Source of the DNA: CAVTOO01 sp963736355
GTDB lineage: Bacteria; Pseudomonadota; Alphaproteobacteria; Rhizobiales; Xanthobacteraceae
DNA length: 16,957 bases
Direction: 5' to 3'
Assembly: GCA_963736355.1 (NCBI GenBank)
Contig: CAVTOO010000013.1
Coordinates: 1 to 16,957 of the forward strand
Shown here: positions 8,426 through 16,899 of the stretch, in pieces
Layout: every line of letters starts with the position of its first letter
Numbering within the stretch: position 1 is the stretch's first letter
Translations under genes and position numbers: made by a program
Notes under the pieces: generated by a model
The model's input: the letters and a program-made list of their open reading frames with translations, nothing else
The model's database searches: none
Told to the model about the DNA's origin: nothing

Positions 8426-8611
8426 ATGGACAATCCCAGCCGCAGCACCCCCAAGCCTTCCAAACCCGACGGTCCCACGCCGACGAAGGACGACAAACCC
8501 TTGCCGGCCGGCCCTCATTCGAAACCTGAACTTACAAACACCGAGGCCACACCGGGAAGCGGCATGCTGCCGGACGACCCCGAAGACGAGAACATGCAGC
8601 CTTCGGGATGA
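8426..8611 (+). CDS. Small disordered protein, probably stress-induced
   Basis: A 61-aa protein rich in Pro, Lys, Asp, Ser and Thr, with almost no hydrophobic residues and therefore probably intrinsically disordered. Motifs are PSKPDGPTPTKDDKPLPAGP and PELTNTEATPGSGMLP. I believe similar short hypothetical proteins occur in Bradyrhizobium and relatives (from memory, not searched). It starts at ATG 8426, 8 bases after an EcfG-type promoter and with no ribosome binding site. It is probably not cotranscribed with the response regulator before it. Function unknown; a role in stress is inferred from the promoter alone. Confidence 0.75.
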   Translation: MDNPSRSTPKPSKPDGPTPTKDDKPLPAGPHSKPELTNTEATPGSGMLPDDPEDENMQPSG

Positions 8612-8642
8612 CGCCCGCCGCCCGGCTTTTGCCTGCGGATTT

Positions 8643-9351
8643 CTACTTGCGATAATTCAGCCCACCGCCGCGCGCATGACAGTCGCAATCGTCATCGTGA
8701 AGATGAAACGGCGCATTCATGGCGACGAACAGCCGCGTGACGCCACTGCCTTCGATGGGCGGCGAGCGATGCACGAGGCTGCGGTCGCCGCGCGCGCTTC
8801 CCTTTGCGAGCGCAACCGCAAAGCGCGGCAACTCATAGAGCGGCCCGCGGATAGGATTCCTGATCGCGCAGCGCTTCCTCGGCATGGGCATGCGGCACCC
8901 ATTGCGTGCCGGGACCGCGATAGGTCGCCAACAATCGCGCCGTGACGTTATCGCGATGAAACCGCGAACAGGCGTTGTCGCTGACGGCCTCGATACGGAC
9001 CTCGAAGCGCGACAAATTCATGGTGCGGCTGAATATCTGGCCCAGCATCGTGAGATCAGACGCAAGCACATCGCGCGCGAGCGGCGGCGCCCGCGTGCAG
9101 GTCGCCAGCACATCTGCCACCCGTGTCGCGATGTTGTCGGACGTCGCCACAAGAGAAACATGCGGCATGTCGGCGGCCAGCCAGGCATCGAATGCCTCGC
9201 CCACGGCTTGCTTCATGCTTCGGCTCCAGCAGGCCAGCGCGACGGAAGGGTTGTCGATCTCGCGCAACACGCTGTTCCACGAGCCCGCGACGGCGCTTCC
9301 GTCCGAAGTGAGGCTGACAAAGGCCTGGGTGTCCGGCCTCGCGGCCTCCAT
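8643..9351 (-). CDS. DUF1826 protein (frameshifted)
   Basis: Third gene of the leftward zinc operon, about 236 codons. Its ATG (9351-9349) overlaps the stop of the COG0523 gene by one base (TGATG), so the two are translationally coupled. The DUF1826 signatures are visible: CSRFHRDNVTARLL (residues 128-141, with a Cys-x-x-x-His-x-Asp pattern), TYRGPGTQW (143-151) and LVHRSPP. The frame changes near 8845, from EALRDQESYPR to GPLYELPRFAVALAKG, so the end is read in a second frame to TAG at 8643-8645. The last 25 residues contain FHLHDDDCDCHARGG, a cluster of His, Asp and Cys that could bind metal. DUF1826 genes are known as neighbours of COG0523 genes in zinc-responsive loci; the biochemical function is not established. 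Confidence 0.85.
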
Positions 9352-10553
9352 CACGCGACCTTTCGCCAGATCGGAAACGGATCGCGCAGCCGCGTCCACA
9401 TCTTCGCGCCGAACGCCATTTCTTCGCCAGTGAGAAGGCACGCATCGAGTTCGGCGGTGAGCTGCTCGCGATCCATATCCGGCGTGCCGATGAAGACGAT
9501 CTCCTGCCGCCGGTCGCCGTAGTTCGGGTTCCAGCTCTCCAGCACGGATTTCCGCCACACGGGATCGTCGGGCCAGCGCTCTTTCGGCACCGCCGCCCAC
9601 CACAGCCCCGCCGCTTCGTGACGCAGCATGCCGCCGGCCTGCGACAGCGAGCCTGCGAAATCCATGCGCGAGGCGAGCCAGAAGAAGCCCTTGGCGCGCA
9701 TCACGCCTTCGATCGGCTCGGCGAACAGCCGATGCAGCCGTCCCGGATGAAACGGCTTGCGCGAGCGATAGACGAAACTCCAGAAGCCGTATTCCTCGGT
9801 CTCCGGCGTGTGCCGGCCCTGCAATTCCTTGAGCCAGCCGGCCGAGCGGCTGGCCTTCTCGTAGGAGAAACTGCCGGTGTTCAGCAGATCGATCGAGCGG
9901 GACGCGGCCGAATTCGCTGGTGACGATGTCGGCGGCCGGATTGAGCTTCTTCAGCGCGCCATGAGAAACTCCCTCTGCGCGGCGCGATCGATGTCGATCT
10001 TGTTGACGACGATGACGTCGGCGAATTCGACCTGCTCGACCAGCAGATCGACCACCGCGCGAAAGTCGTCCTCTCCCAGCGACTCGCCGCGCTGCTGCAG
10101 CAGGTCGGTCGAGCCGTAGTCGCGCAGGAAGTTGAACGCATCGACCACGGTCACCATCGTGTCGAGGCGCGCGACGTCGCGACAGCGACTGACCGTTCTC
10201 GTCCTCGAACTCGAAGGTGGCGGCGACCGGCATCGGCTCGGAGATGCCGGTCGACTCGATCAGCAGATAGTCGAAGCGATCCTCGCGCGCCGAGCGCGTC
10301 GACCTCCTTCAGGAGATCCTCGCGCAGCGTGCAGCAGATGCAGCCGTTCGACATCTCGACGAGTTTCTCGTCGTTGCGGCTCAGCGTCGGCGCCGCCGTC
10401 GCGGACAGCGTCGGCGTCGATGTTGACCTCGCTCATGTCGTTGACGATGACCGCGACGCGGCGGCCCTCGCGATTGTTCAGCACGTGGTTGAGCAGCGTG
10501 GTCTTGCCCGCGCCGAGAAAGCCGGACAGGACCGTGACCGGAAGACGATCCAT
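9351..10553 (-). CDS. COG0523 zinc metallochaperone GTPase (frameshifted)
   Basis: G3E-family GTPase of about 400 codons, the COG0523 group to which the Zur-regulated ZigA/YeiR-type and ZNG1 proteins belong. These use GTP to pass zinc to client enzymes in the cytoplasm. Start ATG 10553, with GGAG 8 bases upstream. Walker A GFLGAGKTT is at residues 11-19, the CxCC metal motif in SNGCICCT at about 70-75, ESTGISEP at about 99-106 and the GTP-specificity NKID at about 185-188. The CobW C-terminal domain includes GFWSFVYRSRKPFHP and LVNP-like WNPNYGDRRQEIVFIG. Five frame changes are needed, near 10385, 10295, 10190, 9955 and 9900, with conserved sequence on both sides of each. No zinc palindrome lies directly upstream, so it is probably cotranscribed with the AztD gene, 89 bases before it. 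Confidence 0.9.
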
Positions 10554-10584
10554 GATGACGCTCCGTAAGAACTGCAGGGAAAGT

Positions 10585-10621
10585 CCGTCGCGGCGGCCCG
10601 GGAACCTGACCGCCGCGACGG
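10585..10621. repeat. Strong intercistronic hairpin
   Basis: CCGTCGCGGCGG (10585-10596) and CCGCCGCGACGG (10610-10621) form a perfect 12-bp GC-rich inverted repeat with a 13-base loop. It fills much of the 89-bp gap between the AztD stop and the COG0523 start. No T run follows on either strand, so it is more likely an mRNA-processing or stabilising structure, or a partial terminator that lowers downstream expression. Confidence 0.8.
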
Positions 10622-10642
10622 CTGGCTGAGCGGGAGTTCGAG

Positions 10643-11960
10643 TTACCCTCCGCTCGCGATCGTCGCAGGACTGCCGTCCACCGGCATGTCGAGACCCTGC
10701 TTCAGCGTGTCGAGATGATATTCGCGGATGCGCTTGTTCGCGGGATCGCTGATGAACGCGCTGCCGCCAATGACGGCAAGGTTCGGTTGCGGCTCCTTCG
10801 CGTCGAAAGCGCAATCGAACGACGGCACGGCATCGAACGAGGCGACTTCCTTCCAGACTGGCGCCATCTCGTAGACGCGCAGCTTGCCGTCCGGCGTGAG
10901 ATTGGCGACACGCTTGCCGTCGCTGCTCACTTCAAACTGGCAGGCCGACTGGTTGCCCGGCACCTGCAGGATGTCCGCAGCCACAAGCGCCTTCGCGGCC
11001 GGATCGACGCGGACGAGTGCATCGTAAGGCGACTTCAGCCCGTAATTGCCGACCATGTAGCGCCCGCCTTCGCGCGACTTCAGCGTGCGCGGTGCGGCGC
11101 TCGTCGGCATAGGCGATCTTGCGCGCGGTCCATTTGCCGCCGCGGTCCTTCGCGATAACCAGCATGCCGCCGCCCTCGCCGTCGTTGCAGCCCAGCACAT
11201 GCACGTTCTTCAACGAGGCGTGGCCGTGATACGCTTTGCAGGAGGCCTGCGGGTTGGTCTGATCGTTGAACGAGGCGAGAACCTTCCACGCCTTGCCGTG
11301 TTCGAGAATTTCGAAGCCGTTCGGACGCGAGGACGCGCTCTTGTCGTCGCCCTTGGCATAGGCCGGGTTCGGCACCGACATCAGCCACTGCTTGCGACCG
11401 AGCGGCACGACGATGCCGTGCTGCGGAGCGGGACTCGTCCAGGTGATCGCGGACGGCTTCTTGCCAGAGAGAGTCTTGAGTTCGAACAGCACCGCCTTCG
11501 GCTCACTCTTGCGTTCCCACGGACGCTGGCCGTCATAGAACAGCGCGAGCCAGCCGTTTTCCGAGACGACATGCGCGGGCTTGTCGCCGGTCAACGTCAG
11601 GTCGAGCAATTTCGGCGCGGCCTTCTCGATGTCGTCGTGATCGCCATGCGACTCGCGGATGAGGCCGTTGTCGAGAATGCGGATGGTGCCGGCGTCGTCG
11701 CCCGCCTTGATCACCACGAAGCGGCCGTCCTCGGTGGTGGTGAGGCTCGCCTTCGGCTTCGGCATATCGAAGGAATGCGTGATGGCGCCGGTGTCGAGAT
11801 CGAGGATGCGCACCACGGGCTTCTCGTGATCGGTGAACACGAGACGCCCGCGCGAGGATTCATGATGTTGGGCCGTGGCGGTCGTGCCTAAGCCGATCCC
11901 GGTAAAGGCGACCGTGGCGGCCAGCGACAGGAGGAATGGTCTCGTCAACGGATGGATCAT
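10643..11960 (-). CDS. aztD: AztD-like periplasmic zinc chaperone (frameshifted)
   Basis: First gene of the leftward zinc operon, about 439 codons. ATG 11960 follows GAGGTGA at good spacing and begins a Sec signal peptide (MIHPLTRPFLLSLAATVAFT, ending near residue 30, ATA-QHH). The mature protein reads as a beta-propeller: short repeats such as VRILDLDTGAITHSFDM, GRFVVIKAGDDAGTIRILD and KRVANLTPDGKLRVYEM. AztD-type features are HHESS just after the signal peptide, the zinc-site-like ESHGDHDDIEK (residues 103-113) and HGIVVPLG, plus AYHGHASLKNVHVLGC near 243-258. AztD of Paracoccus passes zinc to the AztC solute-binding protein. The frame changes near 11095, from ARKIAYADE to RTLKSREGGRYMVGNYG. 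A Zur-type site lies about 70 bases upstream. I am confident of the family; exact partner unknown. Confidence 0.85.
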
Positions 11961-12013
11961 GCGTATCACCTCGGGAATGGCGGCCGGCAGGCAAAGTGCG
12001 GCGGTACAGAGAG

Positions 12014-12043
12014 TTGCATTACTGAAGAATGTTATAATATAAC
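12014..12043 (+). promoter_or_regulatory. Candidate promoter of the ABC operon
   Basis: TTGCAT (12014-12019) and TATAAC (12038-12043) with an 18-base spacer form a plausible sigma-70 promoter reading right. The -10 lies inside the Zur-type palindrome, so bound repressor would block polymerase. On the opposite strand TTGCCA (12060-12055) has -10-like TATATT or TTATAA at 15-17 bases, also inside the palindrome, as a candidate for the leftward operon. Predicted only. Confidence 0.45.
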
Positions 12044-12045
12044 AT
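12029..12045. promoter_or_regulatory. Zur-type operator, perfect 17-bp palindrome
   Basis: ATGTTATAATATAACAT is an exact inverted repeat (8+1+8). It matches the GTTATA-N-TATAAC core known for alphaproteobacterial Zur (zinc uptake regulator) sites. It lies midway between the divergent AztD gene (start 11960) and solute-binding protein gene (start 12121), overlapping predicted -10 elements on both strands. One operator could therefore silence both operons when zinc is sufficient. The zur gene itself is not in the window. Confidence 0.88.
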
Positions 12046-12120
12046 AACATGACTTGGCAAGCCGCGCCGACGCGTCGTGGCAGGCAGTGCAAAACCCTGA
12101 GTGAACGAACCGAGGCGACC

Positions 12121-13694
12121 ATGACCTTTGCAGAATATGTCCGCAGCTACGTCCACCGTTGTCGGCAAGGCCTCGCGCTTGCCACGGCAATCGCCGCGCT
12201 CACATCCGGCGTCGCGACGGCGCAGGAACGAACACTGCGCGTGGTCGGCCCGTGGGAGATCGCGGGCCTCGAGAGCACGCAATCGGGTTACGTCTTCGGC
12301 CGCATGCAGGTCGCCGAAACGCTCGCCACCGTCGACGAGAGGGGCCAGATCGTTCCGCATCTGGCGAAGGCGTGGACCGTCTCTTCCGATGGGCTGACAT
12401 GGCGCTTCGAATTGCGCGAAGGCGTGCGCTTCCATGACAATACGCCGGTGACGGCGGAGGCTGCCGCGAAGAGTTCGCCTCCGCGCGCCAGGGCGCGGGC
12501 GTGCTGTCGCGGGTGCCGATCGAGACCATCACGGCCGATGGCGAGCGTGCGGTGGTCTTCAAACTGAAGACGCCATTCGCCTCCCTGCCTGCATTCGTCG
12601 CCAACTATACGACGATCATTCTCGCTCCCTCCTCCTACGATGCCGCCGGCAAGACGGTGGCGATCGTCGGCACAGGGCCGTTCAAAATAACATCGCTGAC
12701 GCCGCCGCTGAAACTCGAAGTCGCGCGCAACGACGGATGGTGGGGCGGCAAGGTCGCCATCGGCGCGGCGAGCTACCTCGCCGCCGGCCAGGGCGAGACG
12801 CGCGCGCTGATGGCGGACAGCGGCGAAGCAGATATCGTCATTTCCATCCTGCCGGTGTCGGTGGATCGGCTCAAGCGCAATCCCAATCTCGACATCAAGG
12901 TGACGACGGTGCCGCGCACGCGCATGATGAAACTCAATGCGGGAGGCCCCTTCTTCTCGGACGTCCGCGTGCGGCGTGCTCTCGATCTCGCGCTCGACCG
13001 CACCGGCATGGCACGCGCCATCCTGCGCAATCCGGACATGGCGGCGAACCAGCTCTTCCCGCCGACACTGACCAACTGGCATGTCGGCGGACTTGCCGCG
13101 CCCGCGCGCGATGTCGCCGCAGCAAAGCGCCTGCTCGCGGAAGCAGGCTGGAATCCCGGCAGCGACGGCATCCTCGAAAAGGACGGCCGCAGGTTCAGCG
13201 TCACCGTGCGCACCTTCTCAAGCTGGCCTGAACTGCCGCCGCTGGCTACCGCAATCCAGGCGCAGCTCAAGGATATCGGGATCGATCTCAAGGTTTCGGT
13301 GGGTAACTCCTCGGAGATCGTTGCCGGCCATCGCGACGGTTCGCTCGACCTCGGCCTCTCCTCGCGCAACTTCTCGCTGGTGCCCGACCCGTTCGGTACG
13401 ATGCTCGAGGACTATGGCCCGAAAGGCGGCGACTCGGGTGCAATGGGCTGGTCGAACGACGAGATGCAGACCCTCTTCCAAAAGTTGTCGACCTCGGCCG
13501 ACCCGGAAATTCGCGGGCCGGCACAACAGCGCATCGCGCAGATCCTGCGCGACGAACTTCCGGTGATCCCTGTGTCATGGGTGGAACTGGCGCTCGCGGC
13601 CAACAAGCGCGTCACCGGCGTCAAGCTCGATCCGTTCGAACTGTCCTATCATCTTTCCAGCGTGCGCTGGGCAAACGAAGCGGCCAAGCCGTAA
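12121..13694 (+). CDS. ABC importer solute-binding protein, family 5 (frameshifted)
   Basis: Periplasmic binding protein of the nickel/oligopeptide type (SBP_bac_5, NikA/DppA-like), about 523 residues, a normal length. ATG 12121 has GAGG 6 bases upstream and starts a Sec signal peptide with core LALATAIAALTSGVATA, cut near residue 34; there is no lipobox Cys. Family segments follow: ETLATVDERGQIVPHLAKAW, LTWRFELREGVRFHDNTPVT (about 93-112), GTGPFKI, RRALDLALDR, AKRLLAEAGWNPG and LPVIPVSWVEL. One frame change near 12470 joins EAAAKS to FASARQGAGVLSRVPIET. The stop TAA overlaps the next ATG by one base. Substrate cannot be read from sequence; its position directly after a Zur-type site suggests a zinc complex (metallophore or peptide chelate). 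Confidence 0.9.
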
Positions 13695-14633
13695 TGAAAG
13701 CCATGCTGCTATCGCGGCTAGCGCAGGCCGCGCTCGTTGCCATCATTGTCGGAGCGGTCTCTTTCGCGCTGGTGCATGCGTTGCCGGGCGATGCGGCGCT
13801 GCGCATCGCCGCGGACCGTTATGGTCCGGACGCGTTGTCGGGCTTCGCTGCCGACGCCGTACGGCATGAACTCGGTCTTGACCGCCCATGGCCTCAGCGC
13901 TTTGCCGCATGGATGGCAGATCTCGCGAAGTTCGACCTCGGCCGCTCGCTCGTCAGCGGACAGCCGGTGATCGAGGAACTCAAGGTGCAACTGGGCTACA
14001 GCCTTGCGCTCGCGGCCGTGGCGGTCGCCATGTCGCTCGTTCTTGCGCTTCCGATCGGGCTTCTCGCCGGGCTGAGGCCCGACGGGGCTGCGGACCGTAT
14101 CAGCGCGACGCTCTCCATTGCGCTGCGCGCATTGCCGCCTTTCGTCATCGCTCTGCTCCTCATGCTGGTCTTCAGCATCAAGCTCGGCTGGTTGCCGCCG
14201 GCCGGGTTCGGATCGCCGCGCGATATGATCCTGCCGGCGCTAGACTCTGGCGCTGGGTCTTGCCGCCGTATCGTCCCGTGTCGCGGCCAATTCGATGAAG
14301 CAGGCGATGGCATCGCCTCATGTTGCCTTCGCGCGCAACAAGGGCCTGCCCGAAGGCGTCACGGTGCGGCGCCATGCCCTGCGCAATGCCGCAATCCCCG
14401 TCGTTGCCTATCTCGGGCTGCAATCGGTGTACCTGATCGAAGGCGTTGTCGTCGTCGAATCCCTGTTCGCCTGGCCCGGCATCGGGCACGCGCTGGTGCA
14501 CGCGGTCGTCGCGCGTGACGTCACCATGGTGCAGGGAACGGCCCTGGTGATGGGACTGATGTTCGTGCTCATCAACCTCGGAGTGGATGCCGGGAGCCGG
14601 CTGCTCGATCCGCGTCTTGCGGTGGCCCGATGA
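13694..14633 (+). CDS. ABC importer permease 1, DppB/NikB type (frameshifted)
   Basis: Inner-membrane permease of about 313 codons. ATG 13694 shares its A with the TAA of the binding-protein gene. The first membrane helix (LAQAALVAIIVGAVSFALVH, residues 9-28) is followed by the periplasmic loop with ELGLDRPWPQRFAAWM and DLGRSL, typical of this family, then further helices (SLALAAVAVAMSLVLALPIG, FVIALLLMLVFSI). Near 14240 the frame changes, from MILPAL to TLALGLAAVSSRVAANSMK. The EAA coupling loop is then FARNKGLPEGVTVRRHALRN, followed by AYLGLQSVYLIEG and LFAWPGIG. The end (TGA 14631-14633) overlaps the next start by four bases (ATGA). Works with permease 2 and the ATPase. Confidence 0.9.
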
Positions 14634-15448
14634 CGACGCTCGAAGTCGCAGGCGCGACGCGCGATTTGTCGGCGACGCAACGTCGTGTCGGCTGGGCGAT
14701 CCTCGCCCTGCTCGGCGCATTCGCGCTGGTTGGGCCGCTCACGATTCCAACCGATCCTTCGCAACAAAATCTGTCGGACGGCCTTGCACCGATCGGCGGT
14801 GATTATTTTCTCGGCGCAGATCACTACGGTCGCAGCATGCTGGCCCGCCTTGCCCATGGCGCGCGGCTGTCATTCGGGCTTGCGGTCCTCACCATGCTAA
14901 CGGCCGCAATCCCCGGGCTTCTGCTCGGCGCGCTCGCAGCCTGGCGCGGCGGTTTCGTCGAGCGGGCGCTGGTCATGCTCTCGGACATGGTCCTCGCCCT
15001 GCCCGGGCTTCTGCTCGTTCTGCTGCTGCTCGCCTTCGCGCCGGGACATTACGTGCCGCTCTATCTTGGCCTTTCGCTCTATCTGTGGGTCGAATTCTTT
15101 CGGGTCAGCCGAGCCACCACTGCGCGGTTGCTGGTGGAACCCTATATCGAGGCGGCGCAACTGCTCGGCTTCGGCCCACGTTACATCTTCGCCAAGCTCG
15201 TGCTGCCGACGATCGCACCCATCATGCTGACGCTCGCGACCTTCGCCGTCGGCACGGCTATTATCGCGGTCTCGACGCTCAGCGCGATCAGCGTCGGCCT
15301 GCAACCACCGACGCCAGAGCTGGGCAGCATGATTGTGGAACTTCTGCCCTACTACGCCGAGGCGCCGCTGCTCGTGCTGTTGCCCGGCGTCCTGATCTTC
15401 CTGCTGATGCTCGGGCTGCATCTCGTCACCGCGGATGAACGTTCATGA
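14630..15448 (+). CDS. ABC importer permease 2, DppC/NikC type
   Basis: Intact 272-aa inner-membrane permease. ATG 14630 overlaps the previous stop (ATGA). It has the DppC-type N-terminal helix (VGWAILALLGAFALVGPLTI), the conserved LGADHYGRSMLARLAHGAR segment after it, several further helices (ALVMLSDMVLALPGLLLVLL), the EAA coupling loop (YIEAAQLLGFGPRYIFAKLV, about residues 173-192) and the C-terminal PPTPELGSMI motif. It ends with TGA at 15446-15448, overlapping the ATPase start by four bases. It would form the channel with permease 1. This and the following gene are the only transporter genes without a frameshift. Confidence 0.93.
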   Translation: MTTLEVAGATRDLSATQRRVGWAILALLGAFALVGPLTIPTDPSQQNLSDGLAPIGGDYFLGADHYGRSMLARLAHGARLSFGLAVLTMLTAAIPGLLLGALAAWRGGFVERALVMLSDMVLALPGLLLVLLLLAFAPGHYVPLYLGLSLYLWVEFFRVSRATTARLLVEPYIEAAQLLGFGPRYIFAKLVLPTIAPIMLTLATFAVGTAIIAVSTLSAISVGLQPPTPELGSMIVELLPYYAEAPLLVLLPGVLIFLLMLGLHLVTADERS

Positions 15449-16899
15449 GCGACGCACTCACCGTCAAGAACCTCGTCATCACCTCTGCGAAGGGGCCGAT
15501 CGTACGCGGAGTCTCCTTCGAGGTATCGCGCGGATCACCGCTGACGATCCTGGGCGATTCCGGCTCGGGAAAATCACTGATATTGCATGCCATCATGGGT
15601 ACGCTGGCGCCGGAATTGCACGCCAGCGGAATGATCACGCTCGGCGATCGCGACCTGCTTCAACTGACCGCTCAGGAGAGACGCGCGCTATGGGGCCGGA
15701 CGCTGTCGCTGCTGCCGCAGGAGCCGTGGCTTGCGCTCGATCCGACCATGCGCCTGCTGCCGCAGATCGCCGAAGTCCATCGCCATGTGCGCAACGTCGG
15801 CGCGGCGGATTCTGCGACGGCAGCGCAATCCAATCTCGCAGCGGTCAACCTCGCCGGCGCCGCAGAGCTGAGGCCGTTTCAGATGTCGGGTGGCATGTGC
15901 CAACGCGCCATCATCGCGATTGCGCATGCGGGCGACAGCCAGCTGATGCTCTGCGACGAACCGACAAAAAGCATCGACCGGCCGATGCGCGACGCCACGG
16001 TCGCGAGACTTCGCGCGGAACTTGAACGCAACCGCCTGTTGGTAACCGTGACGCATGACATCGCGGTGGCGCGGGGCCTTGGTGGCACGGTTGCGATCAT
16101 GCGCGATGGCGACTTCATCGAAACAGGCGTGGTCAGCGAGATCCTCCAGCGCCCGCAACACGCCTATACGCGCCAATTCGTCGGCGCCGACCCCGAAAGC
16201 TGGCCCCACACCGCGCCAGGCCCGACCGGCGACGTCGTCATCGAGGCGCGCGGGCTTGCCAAGCGCTATGGCGCGCGCACCGTGTTCGAGAATGTCGATA
16301 TCGATATCAGTGCCGGCGAGATCGTTGCCATTGTCGGCCCCTCGGGTTGCGGCAAGACAACCCTCGGTAATGTCCTGCTCGGTCTGACACATGCCGATGC
16401 CGGTATCGTGACACGGCGGTACGGGCAGAACACGCTACGCGCACAGAAGCTCTATCAGGACCCGCCCTCGGCCTTTGCCCCGCATCAGTTCATTCGCGCC
16501 GCTATCGACGATCTTGCCCGCCGCCATCGCATCGAACGGTCGCGCATGATAGAATGGATGGACAAGCTGCGATTGGGTCCGGATCTGCTCGACCGGCTAC
16601 CCGGCGAAGTCTCCGGCGGCGAACTGCAGCGCTTCGCGCTGTTGCGCGCAATGCTGCTCGACCCCGTATTCCTCTTCGCCGACGAGGCCACCTCGCGTCT
16701 TGATCCAATCGGTCAGCGCAACGTCATCGACATGCTCACGGAAGCCGCCCGCCGCGACGGCACCGCAATCCTGCTTGTGACCCATGACCCGATGCTCGCG
16801 GAGCGGACGGCGAGCCGGGTACTGACATTTGCCGAACGCGGTTTCGTTCCGACCATCACCAGCCGCTCCCCGGCGCTGGAATCCGCCGTCAGCGGGTGA
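15445..16899 (+). CDS. ABC importer ATPase, two fused nucleotide-binding domains
   Basis: Intact 484-aa cytoplasmic ATPase with two full ABC domains in one chain, equal to the separate D and F subunits of many nickel/peptide importers. Domain 1: Walker A GDSGSGKS (37-44), Q-loop Gln92, signature MSGGMCQR (147-154), Walker B LMLCDEP with Asp171/Glu172, switch His204. Domain 2: Walker A GPSGCGKTT (298-306), Q-loop Gln338, signature VSGGELQR (389-396), Walker B FLFADE with Asp413/Glu414, switch His447. The D-loop of domain 1 is KSID instead of the usual S/T-x-LD, and its signature has Met in place of Gln, so the two sites may differ in activity. ATG 15445 overlaps the previous stop by four bases. 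The inverted repeat CAGCGG/CCGCTG at 16890-16905 spans the stop codon but has no T run. Confidence 0.95.
   Translation: MSDALTVKNLVITSAKGPIVRGVSFEVSRGSPLTILGDSGSGKSLILHAIMGTLAPELHASGMITLGDRDLLQLTAQERRALWGRTLSLLPQEPWLALDPTMRLLPQIAEVHRHVRNVGAADSATAAQSNLAAVNLAGAAELRPFQMSGGMCQRAIIAIAHAGDSQLMLCDEPTKSIDRPMRDATVARLRAELERNRLLVTVTHDIAVARGLGGTVAIMRDGDFIETGVVSEILQRPQHAYTRQFVGADPESWPHTAPGPTGDVVIEARGLAKRYGARTVFENVDIDISAGEIVAIVGPSGCGKTTLGNVLLGLTHADAGIVTRRYGQNTLRAQKLYQDPPSAFAPHQFIRAAIDDLARRHRIERSRMIEWMDKLRLGPDLLDRLPGEVSGGELQRFALLRAMLLDPVFLFADEATSRLDPIGQRNVIDMLTEAARRDGTAILLVTHDPMLAERTASRVLTFAERGFVPTITSRSPALESAVSG

Noticed and set aside
8833..10233. Minus-strand frame of 466 codons that looks like one long gene
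   Set aside because: It is a composite: it contains fragments of the COG0523 protein, a wrong-frame stretch, and the true N-terminal part of the DUF1826 protein. The real genes switch frame and overlap at 9351.
11085..11891. Plus-strand 268-codon frame opposite the AztD gene
   Set aside because: Shadow of a recognisable AztD-like protein on the other strand, with low-complexity composition.
15688..16392. Minus-strand 234-codon frame opposite the ATPase
   Set aside because: The plus strand has an intact two-domain ABC ATPase with all motifs; the antisense frame has none.
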